This document shows positions 1 through 6,389 of a DNA stretch of 8,883 bases, piece after piece. Origin of the DNA: Desulfobacterales bacterium (GTDB taxonomy: Bacteria; Desulfobacterota; Desulfobacteria; Desulfobacterales; RPRI01). The notes under the pieces were generated by a model that ran no database searches, was not told the origin of the DNA, and saw nothing but the letters and a program-made list of their open reading frames with translations. The DNA is taken from assembly GCA_030689795.1 (NCBI GenBank), contig JAUYEO010000008.1, positions 1-8,883 of the forward strand, written 5' to 3'. The position numbers were made by a program, and so were the translations under genes. Position 1 is the stretch's first letter, and every line of letters starts with the position of its first letter.

Positions 1-80
1 GAGCGCGGTTCGAACACGGTATAATCACTCATAAAACTTGATCAAAAGAGAGGCCCTGTTTGTATGGCTGTGGGCTGAGA

Positions 81-120
81 ATTATTATTATCGGCTATTT
101 ACAATGTTATTAATAATAAT
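81..120. repeat. AT-only perfect inverted repeat at the leuB start
   Basis: ATTATTATTA (81-90) and TAATAATAAT (111-120) are perfect 10-bp inverted arms around a 20-nt loop. The right arm runs into the ATG at 119-121, so the stem would cover the start codon. All pairs are A-T, so the structure is weak, and it may be simple-sequence coincidence. Confidence 0.35.
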
Positions 121-1192
121 GACGAAGGAATATAAAATTGCTGTAATACCCGGCGATGGTACAGGGCCTGAAGTTATTGCCGAGGGGATTAAAGCGCTTG
201 ATGCAGTTTCGGGCAGATTTGGTTTCCGGCTTGCCTATGAGAATTACAGCCTGGGCGGAGAGCATTATAAGAAAACAGGCGAACTTCTGAATGACACAGT
301 TCTTGAATCATTGTCGCGTTCGGATGCAATCTATCTCGGCGCAATCGGCCATCCGGATGTCAAACCCGGAATCCTTGAAAAAGGAATATTGTTAAAATTA
401 AGATTTCATTTTGATCAGTATATCAATCTGAGACCTGTTAGGCTGTATGACGGCGTTGAAACGCCGCTGAAAAATAAGGGGCCGGAGCATATAAACTTTA
501 CGGTTATCCGTGAAAACACGGAGGGCCTCTATACCGGAGCCGGTGGATTTCTTAAGAAAGGCACGTCTGATGAGGTTGCGATTCAAGAGTCGATTAACAC
601 CCGTAAAGGTGTGGAAAGATGTATCCGGTATGCCTTTGAATACTGTCGGAAAAGAAACAGGGAGAAAAAACTGACCTTGTGCGGCAAAACAAACGTGCTT
701 ACATACGCTTTTGATCTCTGGGAACGCACCTTCAGGGACGTTTCGAAGGAGTATCCCGATATCAAAACCGATTACGCTAATGTTGATGCCATCTGCATGT
801 GGATGGTCAAGAACCCCGAATGGTTTGACGTAATCGTTACCGACAACATGTTCGGTGATATCATTTCCGATCTTGCCGCCATGATACAGGGTGGCATGGG
901 TATAGCGGCAGGTGGAAATATAAATCCTTTGGGCATTTCGATGTTTGAGCCGATCGGAGGTTCCGCGCCGAAATATACCGGCATGCAGGTGATAAACCCG
1001 ATTGCCGCAATTCTGGCTGCGCATGTCATGCTTGAGACAATCGGAGAAGAAAAGGCCGCTCTTCTGATAGAGAATGCAGTGAAAAAAGTTCTCCGTGATG
1101 ATTTGAAAGATGTTGCTGCCGGTAAAATGGGTTATACTACAAGTGAAGTCGGAGATCTTGTGAAGAAATATATAGTTGACAGTGAATTGTGA
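119..1192 (+). CDS. leuB: 3-isopropylmalate dehydrogenase (LeuB), isocitrate/isopropylmalate dehydrogenase family
   Basis: The cytoplasmic enzyme oxidatively decarboxylates 3-isopropylmalate to 2-ketoisocaproate with NAD+ in leucine synthesis. The 357-residue product is of normal family length. Visible are the N-terminal GDGTGPE loop (12-18), the substrate arginine in LRPV (R105), ENTEGLY with the catalytic tyrosine (132-138), the lysine of GKTNV (K190), the metal-binding aspartates around VTDNMFGDIISD (D242, D247, D251) and the nucleotide-binding GSAPKYTG (281-288). The start at 119 is chosen because MTKEYKIAVIPGDG is the usual family N-terminus. An in-frame ATG at 104 and TTG at 38 also exist, and none has a good Shine-Dalgarno sequence. 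asd follows after 172 bp. The same fold includes homoisocitrate, isocitrate and tartrate dehydrogenases. LeuB is preferred on overall sequence style and the amino-acid-synthesis neighbour, but substrate cannot be proven by reading. Confidence 0.85.
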   Translation: MTKEYKIAVIPGDGTGPEVIAEGIKALDAVSGRFGFRLAYENYSLGGEHYKKTGELLNDTVLESLSRSDAIYLGAIGHPDVKPGILEKGILLKLRFHFDQYINLRPVRLYDGVETPLKNKGPEHINFTVIRENTEGLYTGAGGFLKKGTSDEVAIQESINTRKGVERCIRYAFEYCRKRNREKKLTLCGKTNVLTYAFDLWERTFRDVSKEYPDIKTDYANVDAICMWMVKNPEWFDVIVTDNMFGDIISDLAAMIQGGMGIAAGGNINPLGISMFEPIGGSAPKYTGMQVINPIAAILAAHVMLETIGEEKAALLIENAVKKVLRDDLKDVAAGKMGYTTSEVGDLVKKYIVDSEL

Positions 1193-1233
1193 ATGGTGAA
1201 AAAAAGGATTCGAGGGGTCAAGGAAAAGCCAGT

Positions 1234-1329
1234 GATCGGTTATCAGCGATCAGTTATCAGAAACAACGATTCACGATTCATAAACTTCGAAGTACGAAAT
1301 TCGATATTCGAGGTACTATGTACGAACAA
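1234..1329. repeat. Degenerate 7-bp-phased tandem repeat upstream of asd
   Basis: The gap between leuB and asd is mostly short-period repeat. At 1234-1261 there are two 14-bp units, GATCGGTTATCAGC and GATCAGTTATCAGA (12 of 14 identical), which are themselves pairs of heptamers. After five bases, 1267-1329 splits into nine consecutive heptamers, six of which begin CGA, for example CGATTCA twice (1267-1280), CGAAGTA, CGAAATT, CGATATT and CGAACAA. The repeat ends 21 bp before the asd ribosome binding site. The same phasing recurs at 2521-2555 and 4121-4148. Confidence 0.7.
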
Positions 1330-1364
1330 AAAAACCGTAAACTGTATTTAAAGGAAGAAGAGAA

Positions 1365-2387
1365 ATGTCAAAAAGAAAATTTAATGTAGCGGTAGTAGGG
1401 GCGACGGGGGCTGTAGGGAACCAGATGATAGAATGCCTTGAAGAGAGGAATTTTCCCGTCAAAACCATTAAATTTTTGGCCTCAAGCCGTTCGGCTGGGC
1501 GTACGCTTCGGTTCAGAGGCGATTCTGTTTCCGTGGAAGAGATGACCGGGAAATCCTTCAAAGGGATGGATATCGCTTTGTTTTCGGCCGGCGGCGGTAC
1601 TAGTCTTGAGTTTTCGCCGATCGCGGCTAAGGCCGGATGCGTGGTTATCGATAATTCCAGTGCGTGGCGTATGGATCCCGATGTTCCGCTGGTCGTACCG
1701 GAAGTAAATCCCCATGCAGTGGCCGGTTATAAAAAGAAAGGTATTATTGCAAACCCGAACTGTTCTACAATTCAAATGGTTGTCGCTTTGAATCCTATTC
1801 ACAGGAAGTGCGGAATAAAGAGGATTGTTGTTTCGACATATCAGGCGGTTTCAGGTACTGGGAAGAAGGCTATTCATGAGCTTTATGACCAGACAAGAGC
1901 CATGATAAATTTTCTTGATTATAAGAAGAATGTCTATCCCCACAGAATAGCATTCAATTGTCTTCCGCATATAGACGTTTTTCTTGATAACGGCTATACC
2001 AAGGAAGAGATGAAGATGGTAAATGAGACAAGAAAGATAATGGAAGATAACAGTATCGGGATAACAGCCACAACAGTGAGGGTCCCGGTCTTTTTCAGCC
2101 ATTCAGAATCCATAAATATCGAGACCGAAAAATATATTTCGGCCGATAGGGTCAGGGCATTGCTTAAAAAAGCTCCGGGTGTCAAGGTGGTTGATGATGT
2201 CGGTAAGAAGCTTTATCCCCTTCCGATTGATGCTGCCGGGCAGGACCTGACTCTGGTTGGCCGCATACGCCAGGACGAATCAATTCCAAACGGCATTAAC
2301 ATGTGGGTTGTTGCGGATAATATCCGTAAGGGAGCAGCCACAAATGCAGTTCAGATCGCGGAGATTCTGGCAGAGAAATATTTGTAG
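1365..2387 (+). CDS. asd: Aspartate-semialdehyde dehydrogenase
   Basis: The enzyme reduces 4-aspartyl phosphate to aspartate 4-semialdehyde with NADPH in the cytoplasm, the branch point to lysine/diaminopimelate, threonine and methionine. It has 340 residues, normal length. The N-terminal Rossmann motif VVGATGAVG is at 10-18. The active-site cysteine is C133 in NPNCST, with Q160 in STYQAVSGTG. The conserved histidine is H246 in RVPVFFSHSE. Both NAD-binding and dimerisation domains are complete. The ATG has AAGGAAG at 1351-1357 with a 7-bp spacer. The gene follows leuB on the same strand, but the 172-bp gap filled with repeats leaves cotranscription uncertain. It is separated from greA by another repeat-filled gap. 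Confidence 0.95.
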   Translation: MSKRKFNVAVVGATGAVGNQMIECLEERNFPVKTIKFLASSRSAGRTLRFRGDSVSVEEMTGKSFKGMDIALFSAGGGTSLEFSPIAAKAGCVVIDNSSAWRMDPDVPLVVPEVNPHAVAGYKKKGIIANPNCSTIQMVVALNPIHRKCGIKRIVVSTYQAVSGTGKKAIHELYDQTRAMINFLDYKKNVYPHRIAFNCLPHIDVFLDNGYTKEEMKMVNETRKIMEDNSIGITATTVRVPVFFSHSESINIETEKYISADRVRALLKKAPGVKVVDDVGKKLYPLPIDAAGQDLTLVGRIRQDESIPNGINMWVVADNIRKGAATNAVQIAEILAEKYL

Positions 2388-2432
2388 AAAAAAAGTGTCA
2401 AAGGGGCAGAGGCACAGAGTGAAAGAAAGCAA

Positions 2433-2555
2433 ATCGTGGATCGGAAAAAATTGCCACGAAGGCGCAAAGACACAAAAAAATAGACTTAGTGACTTCGTGT
2501 CTTTGTGGCAAAATAAATAACGAATCACGAACAACGAACGACGAACATCGAAGTA
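2433..2555. repeat. Composite intergenic repeat, copy 1: hairpin plus heptamer tail
   Basis: Three parts are visible: a short ATCGTGGATCGG lead at 2433-2444; a hairpin at 2451-2511 with arms 2451-2473 and 2489-2511; and a tail of five exact heptamers at 2521-2555 (CGAATCA, CGAACAA, CGAACGA, CGAACAT, CGAAGTA). The outer 19 positions of the stem pair at 18 sites when G-U is allowed. Hairpin arms also show an 8-bp internal period. It lies between asd and greA, ending just before the greA ribosome binding site. A second copy lies at 4027-4148. No transposase or clear target-site duplication is visible. Confidence 0.8.
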
Positions 2556-2557
2556 TC

Positions 2558-2564
2558 AGGAGAG
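2558..2564 (+). promoter_or_regulatory. Ribosome binding site that fixes the greA TTG start
   Basis: AGGAGAG lies 5 bp before TTG 2570-2572. It is the only good Shine-Dalgarno sequence near the 5' end of greA, and the TTG places the protein start where the GreA family begins. Confidence 0.75.
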
Positions 2565-2569
2565 AAAAG

Positions 2570-3037
2570 TTGGAGCGAATTCCCATTACAAAAGAAGGTT
2601 ATGAAGCTCTTAAAAAAGAGCTTGAATATTTAAAGAAAGTTGAAAGGCCTGCGAATATCAAATCAATTGAGGAAGCCAGGGCTCATGGCGATCTTTCTGA
2701 AAATGCCGAATTTGCGGCTGCCAAAGACCGTCAGGCATATCTGCAATGCCGCATTGGCGAGCTCATGTATAAACTGGGTAATGCCGATGTAATTGATCCG
2801 GATTCTCTGGCAAAAGACCGGGCGGTATTCGGGTGCAAGATTGTTCTTGAAAATACAGATACGGGCGAAAGCATGGAATACCAGCTTGTGGGGCCTGATG
2901 AATCAGATATTGAAAAAGGCCGTATATCGGTATCTTCGCCTCTGGGGATGGCCATTATAGGAAAAAAATCGGGTGAAGAAATTGTGTTGCAGGCTCCGGG
3001 TGGAAAAAGGTATTATGAGCTAGTTGAAATATTATGA
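2570..3037 (+). CDS. greA: Transcription elongation factor GreA
   Basis: GreA inserts its coiled coil into the secondary channel of RNA polymerase and stimulates cleavage of backtracked transcripts. The product from TTG is 155 residues, close to the usual ~158. The N-terminal coiled coil spans about 1-75 and carries the tip motif GDLSENAEF (40-48) with the acidic residues D41 and E44 that act in cleavage. The C-terminal FKBP-like domain covers about 80-155 and includes SSPLGMAIIGKKSGEE (122-137). An upstream in-frame ATG at 2489 would add 27 residues translated from the intergenic repeat, so it is rejected in favour of TTG with AGGAGAG. rpoZ follows after 39 bp, a pairing of two RNA polymerase accessory genes that suggests one transcript. 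Confidence 0.95.
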   Translation: MERIPITKEGYEALKKELEYLKKVERPANIKSIEEARAHGDLSENAEFAAAKDRQAYLQCRIGELMYKLGNADVIDPDSLAKDRAVFGCKIVLENTDTGESMEYQLVGPDESDIEKGRISVSSPLGMAIIGKKSGEEIVLQAPGGKRYYELVEIL

Positions 3038-3076
3038 TTTTTAATCAAGCCAATAAGGCATGACGGAGGTTATATC

Positions 3077-3280
3077 GTGGCAAGAATAACAATTGAAGAC
3101 TGCATGAAGAAAGTGCCGAATCGTTTTTTGCTTGTTAACATGGTTGCAAAAAGGGTGCGACAGATCCGAGAGGGCTCTGAATATCTTGTGAGCGCACCGA
3201 AGAACGAAGATATTGTTATAGCTTTGAGGGAAATTGCGGCCGGGAAGATCAAGCTGCAGGAACAAAAGCCAAAGGAATAG
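3077..3280 (+). CDS. rpoZ: RNA polymerase omega subunit
   Basis: Omega binds the beta' subunit and helps RNA polymerase assembly; in many proteobacteria it also forms part of a ppGpp site. The 67-residue product begins MARITIEDC and contains the diagnostic block VPNRFLLVNMVAKRVRQI (13-30), followed by a short charged tail. The GTG start has a very good GGAGGT at 3065-3070 with a 6-bp spacer. It is on the short side for the family, but the conserved N-terminal half is intact. The stop codon lies within the region where the coding sequence of the next, ttcA-like gene appears to begin. Confidence 0.93.
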   Translation: MARITIEDCMKKVPNRFLLVNMVAKRVRQIREGSEYLVSAPKNEDIVIALREIAAGKIKLQEQKPKE

Positions 3281-3363
3281 TCAATAACATTTACGGAACC
3301 GTCAACAGCAAAACATACAGGGCGCTGAGCAGGGCTGTTGGAAAAGCTCTGCACCGGTATAAG

Positions 3364-4026
3364 ATGATATCCGATGGGGACCGGATCGTTGTAGGGCTGT
3401 CGGGCGGAAAAGACAGCCTGACGCTTTTGTGGCTTCTCGCGGAACGCCGGGTTCGTGTGCCTGTTAAATATGAGTTGTTTCCTGTTTATATAGATCCGGG
3501 ATTTGAGGGCGGATTCTCGGAAGAGATTGAAGCTTACTGCAGAAATACCGGATTTCCTTTAAGTATTGAGCATACCGATTATGGAATTCTGAGCCACAGC
3601 CCAATTAATCGTGAGAATCCGTGTTTTTTATGCTCAAGATTGCGCAGAAAAAGGCTTTTTAAAATAGCTGAAGAACTCGGATGCACAAAGCTCGCTCTCG
3701 GCCATAACCAGGATGATATTATCGAGACCCTGTTCTTAAACATGTGCTACGCGGGGCAAATAAGCACGATGTCTCCCTGCCAGCCCTTTTTTGACAACAA
3801 GCTGTACATTATAAGGCCTCTTGCCTTTGCCGACGAAGATATCATAAGGCGTTTTGCAGCAGAAAACGGATTCCCGGATTTTACAAACCCCTGCCCGTCC
3901 GCAACAGTTTCTAAAAGGCATGAGATTAAGGTTCTCTTGAAGCAGCTTTACATGAGCAATAAAAATGCAAAAGGAAACATCTTCAAAGCCTTAAGCCATG
4001 TGAAGATGGAATATATGTTGAAGTGA
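3364..4026 (+). CDS. ttcA: TtcA-like tRNA 2-thiocytidine synthetase (PP-loop ATPase)
   Basis: TtcA-family enzymes adenylate C32 of tRNA and add sulfur using an iron-sulfur cluster. Numbered from ATG 3364 (220 residues), the PP-loop SGGKDS is at 13-18. The cysteine pair CFLC is at 87-90, followed by SRLRRKRLF. ALGHNQDDIIETLFLN spans 111-126, and a third cysteine is C177 in NPCPS. Three cysteines match the cluster ligands of TtcA. In E. coli TtcA, homologous sequence precedes the PP-loop. Here the same frame upstream of the ATG reads RALSRAVGKALHRYK, family-like coding sequence, so the true protein probably starts upstream. No ATG/GTG/TTG exists in that frame after the in-frame stop at 3178-3180; ATT 3289, ATA 3277 or CTG 3325 are the options. 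The coordinates given are the conventional minimum. The exact tRNA substrate is not proven. Confidence 0.85.
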   Translation: MISDGDRIVVGLSGGKDSLTLLWLLAERRVRVPVKYELFPVYIDPGFEGGFSEEIEAYCRNTGFPLSIEHTDYGILSHSPINRENPCFLCSRLRRKRLFKIAEELGCTKLALGHNQDDIIETLFLNMCYAGQISTMSPCQPFFDNKLYIIRPLAFADEDIIRRFAAENGFPDFTNPCPSATVSKRHEIKVLLKQLYMSNKNAKGNIFKALSHVKMEYMLK

Positions 4027-4148
4027 ATCGTAGATCGTAGATCTAAAATAATTGCCACGAAGACACAAAGACACAAAAATAGACTTAGTGACTTCGTGTC
4101 TTTGTGGCAAAGAGAAACAGCGAACGACGAATCACTAATCACGTGTGA
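4027..4148. repeat. Composite intergenic repeat, copy 2: hairpin plus heptamer tail
   Basis: This is the second copy of the element at 2433-2555. The lead is ATCGTAG twice (4027-4040) followed by ATCTAAA, directly after the ttcA-like stop. The hairpin spans 4052-4110. Its right arm is identical to copy 1, its left arm differs by two G-to-A changes, and its loop is two A shorter. The tail from 4121 is again in 7-bp phase: CGAACGA, CGAATCA, CTAATCA, CGTGTGA. The distance from the lead to the hairpin is 18 bp in both copies. It ends just before the folE2 ribosome binding site. Confidence 0.8.
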
Positions 4149-4170
4149 GGGGCTAACGGAGAAAATACGA

Positions 4171-4947
4171 GTGGAAATGAAAGATATTCAGAGCCAGCGG
4201 GATTACAGAAAAATACCGATCAACAAGGTCGGTATAAAAAATATTCGTTATCCGATTACGGTTCTTGACCGGCGCAACAACGTTCAGAATACTGTCGCAA
4301 TGATCAATATGTACGTTGATCTGCCCCATAAATACAAGGGGACACATATGAGCCGTTTCGTAGAGCTGCTTCACCTTTTCCGCCCTGAAGTGTCATTGAA
4401 AAACATAGCGGCGATTTTAATCCGGATGAAGGATCATCTTAATGCCGAGTCGGCCCATATCGAGGTGACCTTCCCTTATTTTATAGAGAAAAAAGCTCCT
4501 GTAAGCAATGCTCCGGGCCTTATGGATTATACATGCAGGATAGTCGGTTCAAATGATCCGTCCGGTAAAACGGATATTATATCGGAGGTTATTGTACCCA
4601 TTTCATCCGTGTGCCCGTGCTCAAAAGAGATAAGCGAGAAAGGAGCGCATAATCAGCGGGGGGAAGTCAGACTTTCGACCAGATTTAAAAAATTCATATG
4701 GATGGAAGACATGATAGAGCTTGTGGAGAACTTTGCTTCCTGCGATGTCTATTCAGTTTTAAAGAGGGTTGATGAGAAATGGGTGACGGAAAAGGCTTTT
4801 TCAAATCCCAAGTTTGTTGAAGATATTGTGCGTGATATAGCCGAGAAGCTTAAAAAGGATGATAATATCACATGGTTTTCGGTAAGCGCCGAGAATTTCG
4901 AGTCCATCCACAACCACAACGCCTACGCGCATATCACCAGTTCGTGA
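4171..4947 (+). CDS. folE2: GTP cyclohydrolase FolE2 (type IB)
   Basis: FolE2 converts GTP to 7,8-dihydroneopterin triphosphate, the entry to folate and, in many bacteria, queuosine synthesis. It is a metal-dependent enzyme that does not need zinc and often replaces zinc-dependent FolE. From GTG 4171 the product is 258 residues, typical of the family. Diagnostic features are VCPCSKEIS (147-155), in which the second cysteine (C150) corresponds to the conserved active-site cysteine; GAHNQRG (158-164); and the C-terminal histidine-rich IHNHNAYAH (246-254). The start was chosen on GGAG at 4158-4161 with a 9-bp spacer; ATG 4177 is the alternative. An ATG at 4096 lies inside the repeat and is rejected. 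The last codons and stop overlap a short reverse-oriented heptamer-like stretch (4938-4958). Confidence 0.93.
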   Translation: MEMKDIQSQRDYRKIPINKVGIKNIRYPITVLDRRNNVQNTVAMINMYVDLPHKYKGTHMSRFVELLHLFRPEVSLKNIAAILIRMKDHLNAESAHIEVTFPYFIEKKAPVSNAPGLMDYTCRIVGSNDPSGKTDIISEVIVPISSVCPCSKEISEKGAHNQRGEVRLSTRFKKFIWMEDMIELVENFASCDVYSVLKRVDEKWVTEKAFSNPKFVEDIVRDIAEKLKKDDNITWFSVSAENFESIHNHNAYAHITSS

Positions 4948-5005
4948 TTCATCGTTTGTAATTAATGAGTTAACCGAAACAGCGAGCGTATTCGCCGCCG
5001 AAGGT

Positions 5006-5026
5006 CCCGCCAATCAGTATGGCGGG
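5006..5026. terminator. GC-rich hairpin between convergent folE2 and dacB
   Basis: CCCGCCA (5006-5012) and TGGCGGG (5020-5026) form a perfect 7-bp stem with a 7-nt loop. It lies in the 112-bp gap between two genes that end facing each other. Position suggests a bidirectional terminator, but no T-run follows on either strand, so it is not a textbook intrinsic terminator. The surrounding 4975-5050 is clearly more GC-rich than its neighbours and could instead be a dispersed repeat. Confidence 0.4.
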
Positions 5027-5059
5027 CGGACTTGCGACGGGGAGCTTCACTCCTGAATT

Positions 5060-6268
5060 CTAATCTCCAAGCATGCTGCATAATCTTTTTGATATTTTTT
5101 CTGCGGAATTTCCGTTTGAATTGGTCATTATTACAAATTTATATAACTTTCCATCCCTGCCTTTGATATATCCTGCCCTTGTGCTGACTCCTGTCAGTGT
5201 CCCTGTTTTGAAATACTCGGGTCCGTTATGTTTCATTAAACTTCTGTAAGGTGCAAATTCGGCGAGTATTTTTAAAAAGCTTTTTGCCGGAATCATGTTC
5301 TCCCTTGAAATGCCCGATCCTTCGGAAATGGACAGGTCGTTGATTTTGAGGATATCCCTTGCGTAATCATTTAATGCCGATACGCCTTTTTCAAGAGTTC
5401 CCGGGGGGCCGCTGATTTTGGCTCCGACTGCAAGGAGAAGCTGGTTTGCGATGAAATTGTTTGAGTGAAAGAGGAGTCTTGATACTATTTCGTCCAATAA
5501 AACCGGTGATTCATATTTTAGTATCAGCCTGTCGGTTTTGATATCGACGGCGCCGGTTCTTATCTCTCCCCGCCTTGTTATTCCTTCCTTTTCAAGAAAA
5601 TAGGAGATGAGATGCCCGGCATAAAGAGTAATCTCGTTCTGGTCGGATGTGAGCAGTATCCTTCCTTTCTTCGCGGAGGTTTTGTTTATTTTCTTTATTG
5701 CAAAGGGTAAAAGCGGTGTCTGGCGCTCGGCGCTGATGAACTTTCCTTTTGAATACTTGAAACTGACCGTATTGAAATTGACACAAAGGGCTCCGTTCGG
5801 CGAATCGTAAGGTTCGAGGGATCGTGTTACCCCGGGTATTACAGTCGGTTTTTTAAAATATGTGTCGTCAACTATCACATCATTAATATATTTATGTTTC
5901 ATGCCGAGGATTTTTGCAATCTCAATAATATATTCTGATGTCAGGAGAGGATCTCCATAGCCCTTTATTTTAAGATTTAAATCCTTGTCGATATAAAATT
6001 CAGTGGAAAATCTGTAGCTTGGGCCGAGGTGGTGGAGAACTGATAGAGAGGTTAAGAGTTTCAGTGTGGATGCCGGAATAAGCTTTTTATCGGCATTTTT
6101 TTCTATGAATATTTTACCATCCGGATCCGATACTATAATGGCATCATTGACACCGATATATTTCAGAATATCCGATATTTCTGTTTCCGCATAAAGGTTT
6201 TGAGCGGCTGAAAACAAACAAAAAAAAGAAAATATAAAGCGGATCAAAATTAATTTTATATTTGTCAT
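5060..6268 (-). CDS. dacB: D-alanyl-D-alanine carboxypeptidase/endopeptidase, PBP4 type (peptidase family S13)
   Basis: PBP4-type enzymes trim the terminal D-Ala of peptidoglycan stem peptides and cut D-Ala-DAP cross-links in the periplasm. The 402-residue product begins with a signal peptide: a basic start, a hydrophobic core at about 5-22, and probable cleavage after LYA (25-27). All three penicillin-binding motifs are visible: SxxK as S67-T-L-K70, SxN as S269-N-N271, and KTG at 354-356. SEGSGISR (315-322) matches the conserved block of the family. Length is at the short end, suggesting a reduced inserted domain between SxxK and SxN. The ATG has only a weak ribosome binding site. It lies 121 bp downstream of dtd on the same strand, with a hairpin repeat between, and converges on folE2. 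The symbol is by family; substrate range is inferred. Confidence 0.88.
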   Translation of the reverse strand: MTNIKLILIRFIFSFFCLFSAAQNLYAETEISDILKYIGVNDAIIVSDPDGKIFIEKNADKKLIPASTLKLLTSLSVLHHLGPSYRFSTEFYIDKDLNLKIKGYGDPLLTSEYIIEIAKILGMKHKYINDVIVDDTYFKKPTVIPGVTRSLEPYDSPNGALCVNFNTVSFKYSKGKFISAERQTPLLPFAIKKINKTSAKKGRILLTSDQNEITLYAGHLISYFLEKEGITRRGEIRTGAVDIKTDRLILKYESPVLLDEIVSRLLFHSNNFIANQLLLAVGAKISGPPGTLEKGVSALNDYARDILKINDLSISEGSGISRENMIPAKSFLKILAEFAPYRSLMKHNGPEYFKTGTLTGVSTRAGYIKGRDGKLYKFVIMTNSNGNSAEKISKRLCSMLGD

Positions 6269-6312
6269 AATAGAATCATCTTATTCCCGGTTTGTTGTGC
6301 ATCATATACAGT

Positions 6313-6375
6313 CTCTGGTTTATAGTTACTGGTCTCTGGTTTAACCCGAAACTAAAAACCAGAAACCACAAACCA
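6313..6375. repeat. 7-bp-phased palindromic repeat between dtd and dacB
   Basis: Nine consecutive heptamers fill 6313-6375. The first half carries TGGT units (CTCTGGT at 6313 and 6334, TACTGGT at 6327); the second half carries the complementary ACCA units (AAAACCA, GAAACCA, CAAACCA at 6355-6375). The halves form an imperfect inverted repeat. Pairing 6316-6342 with the end of the element matches 22 of 27 positions, with several of the remaining sites being G-U. It lies downstream of the dtd stop and upstream of the dacB start, so it could shape the dtd transcript end or dacB expression. Confidence 0.7.
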
Positions 6376-6389
6376 ATTTCTTGCTCCTG

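Noticed and set aside
1..24. Possible tRNA T-loop (GGTTCGAAC) at the window edge
   Set aside because: The flanking bases do not pair as a T-stem and there is no acceptor end. The frame reads ERGSNTV then stop, possibly a gene tail, but it is too short to assign.
398..1024. 208-codon minus-strand ORF inside leuB
   Set aside because: It is antisense to strongly conserved leuB codons and its translation matches no family I recognise.
1189..1389. 66-codon ORF between leuB and asd
   Set aside because: It is translated largely from the heptamer repeat, overlaps leuB and asd ends, has no ribosome binding site and no recognisable protein features.
2451..2511. Hairpin repeats read as a small CRISPR array or plus-strand intrinsic terminators
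   Set aside because: There are only two copies 1.6 kb apart with genes between, no spacers, and no T-run after the stem on the plus strand.
2257..2520. 87-codon ORF over the asd 3' end and the repeat
   Set aside because: Out-of-frame shadow of asd continuing into the hairpin repeat; no ribosome binding site.
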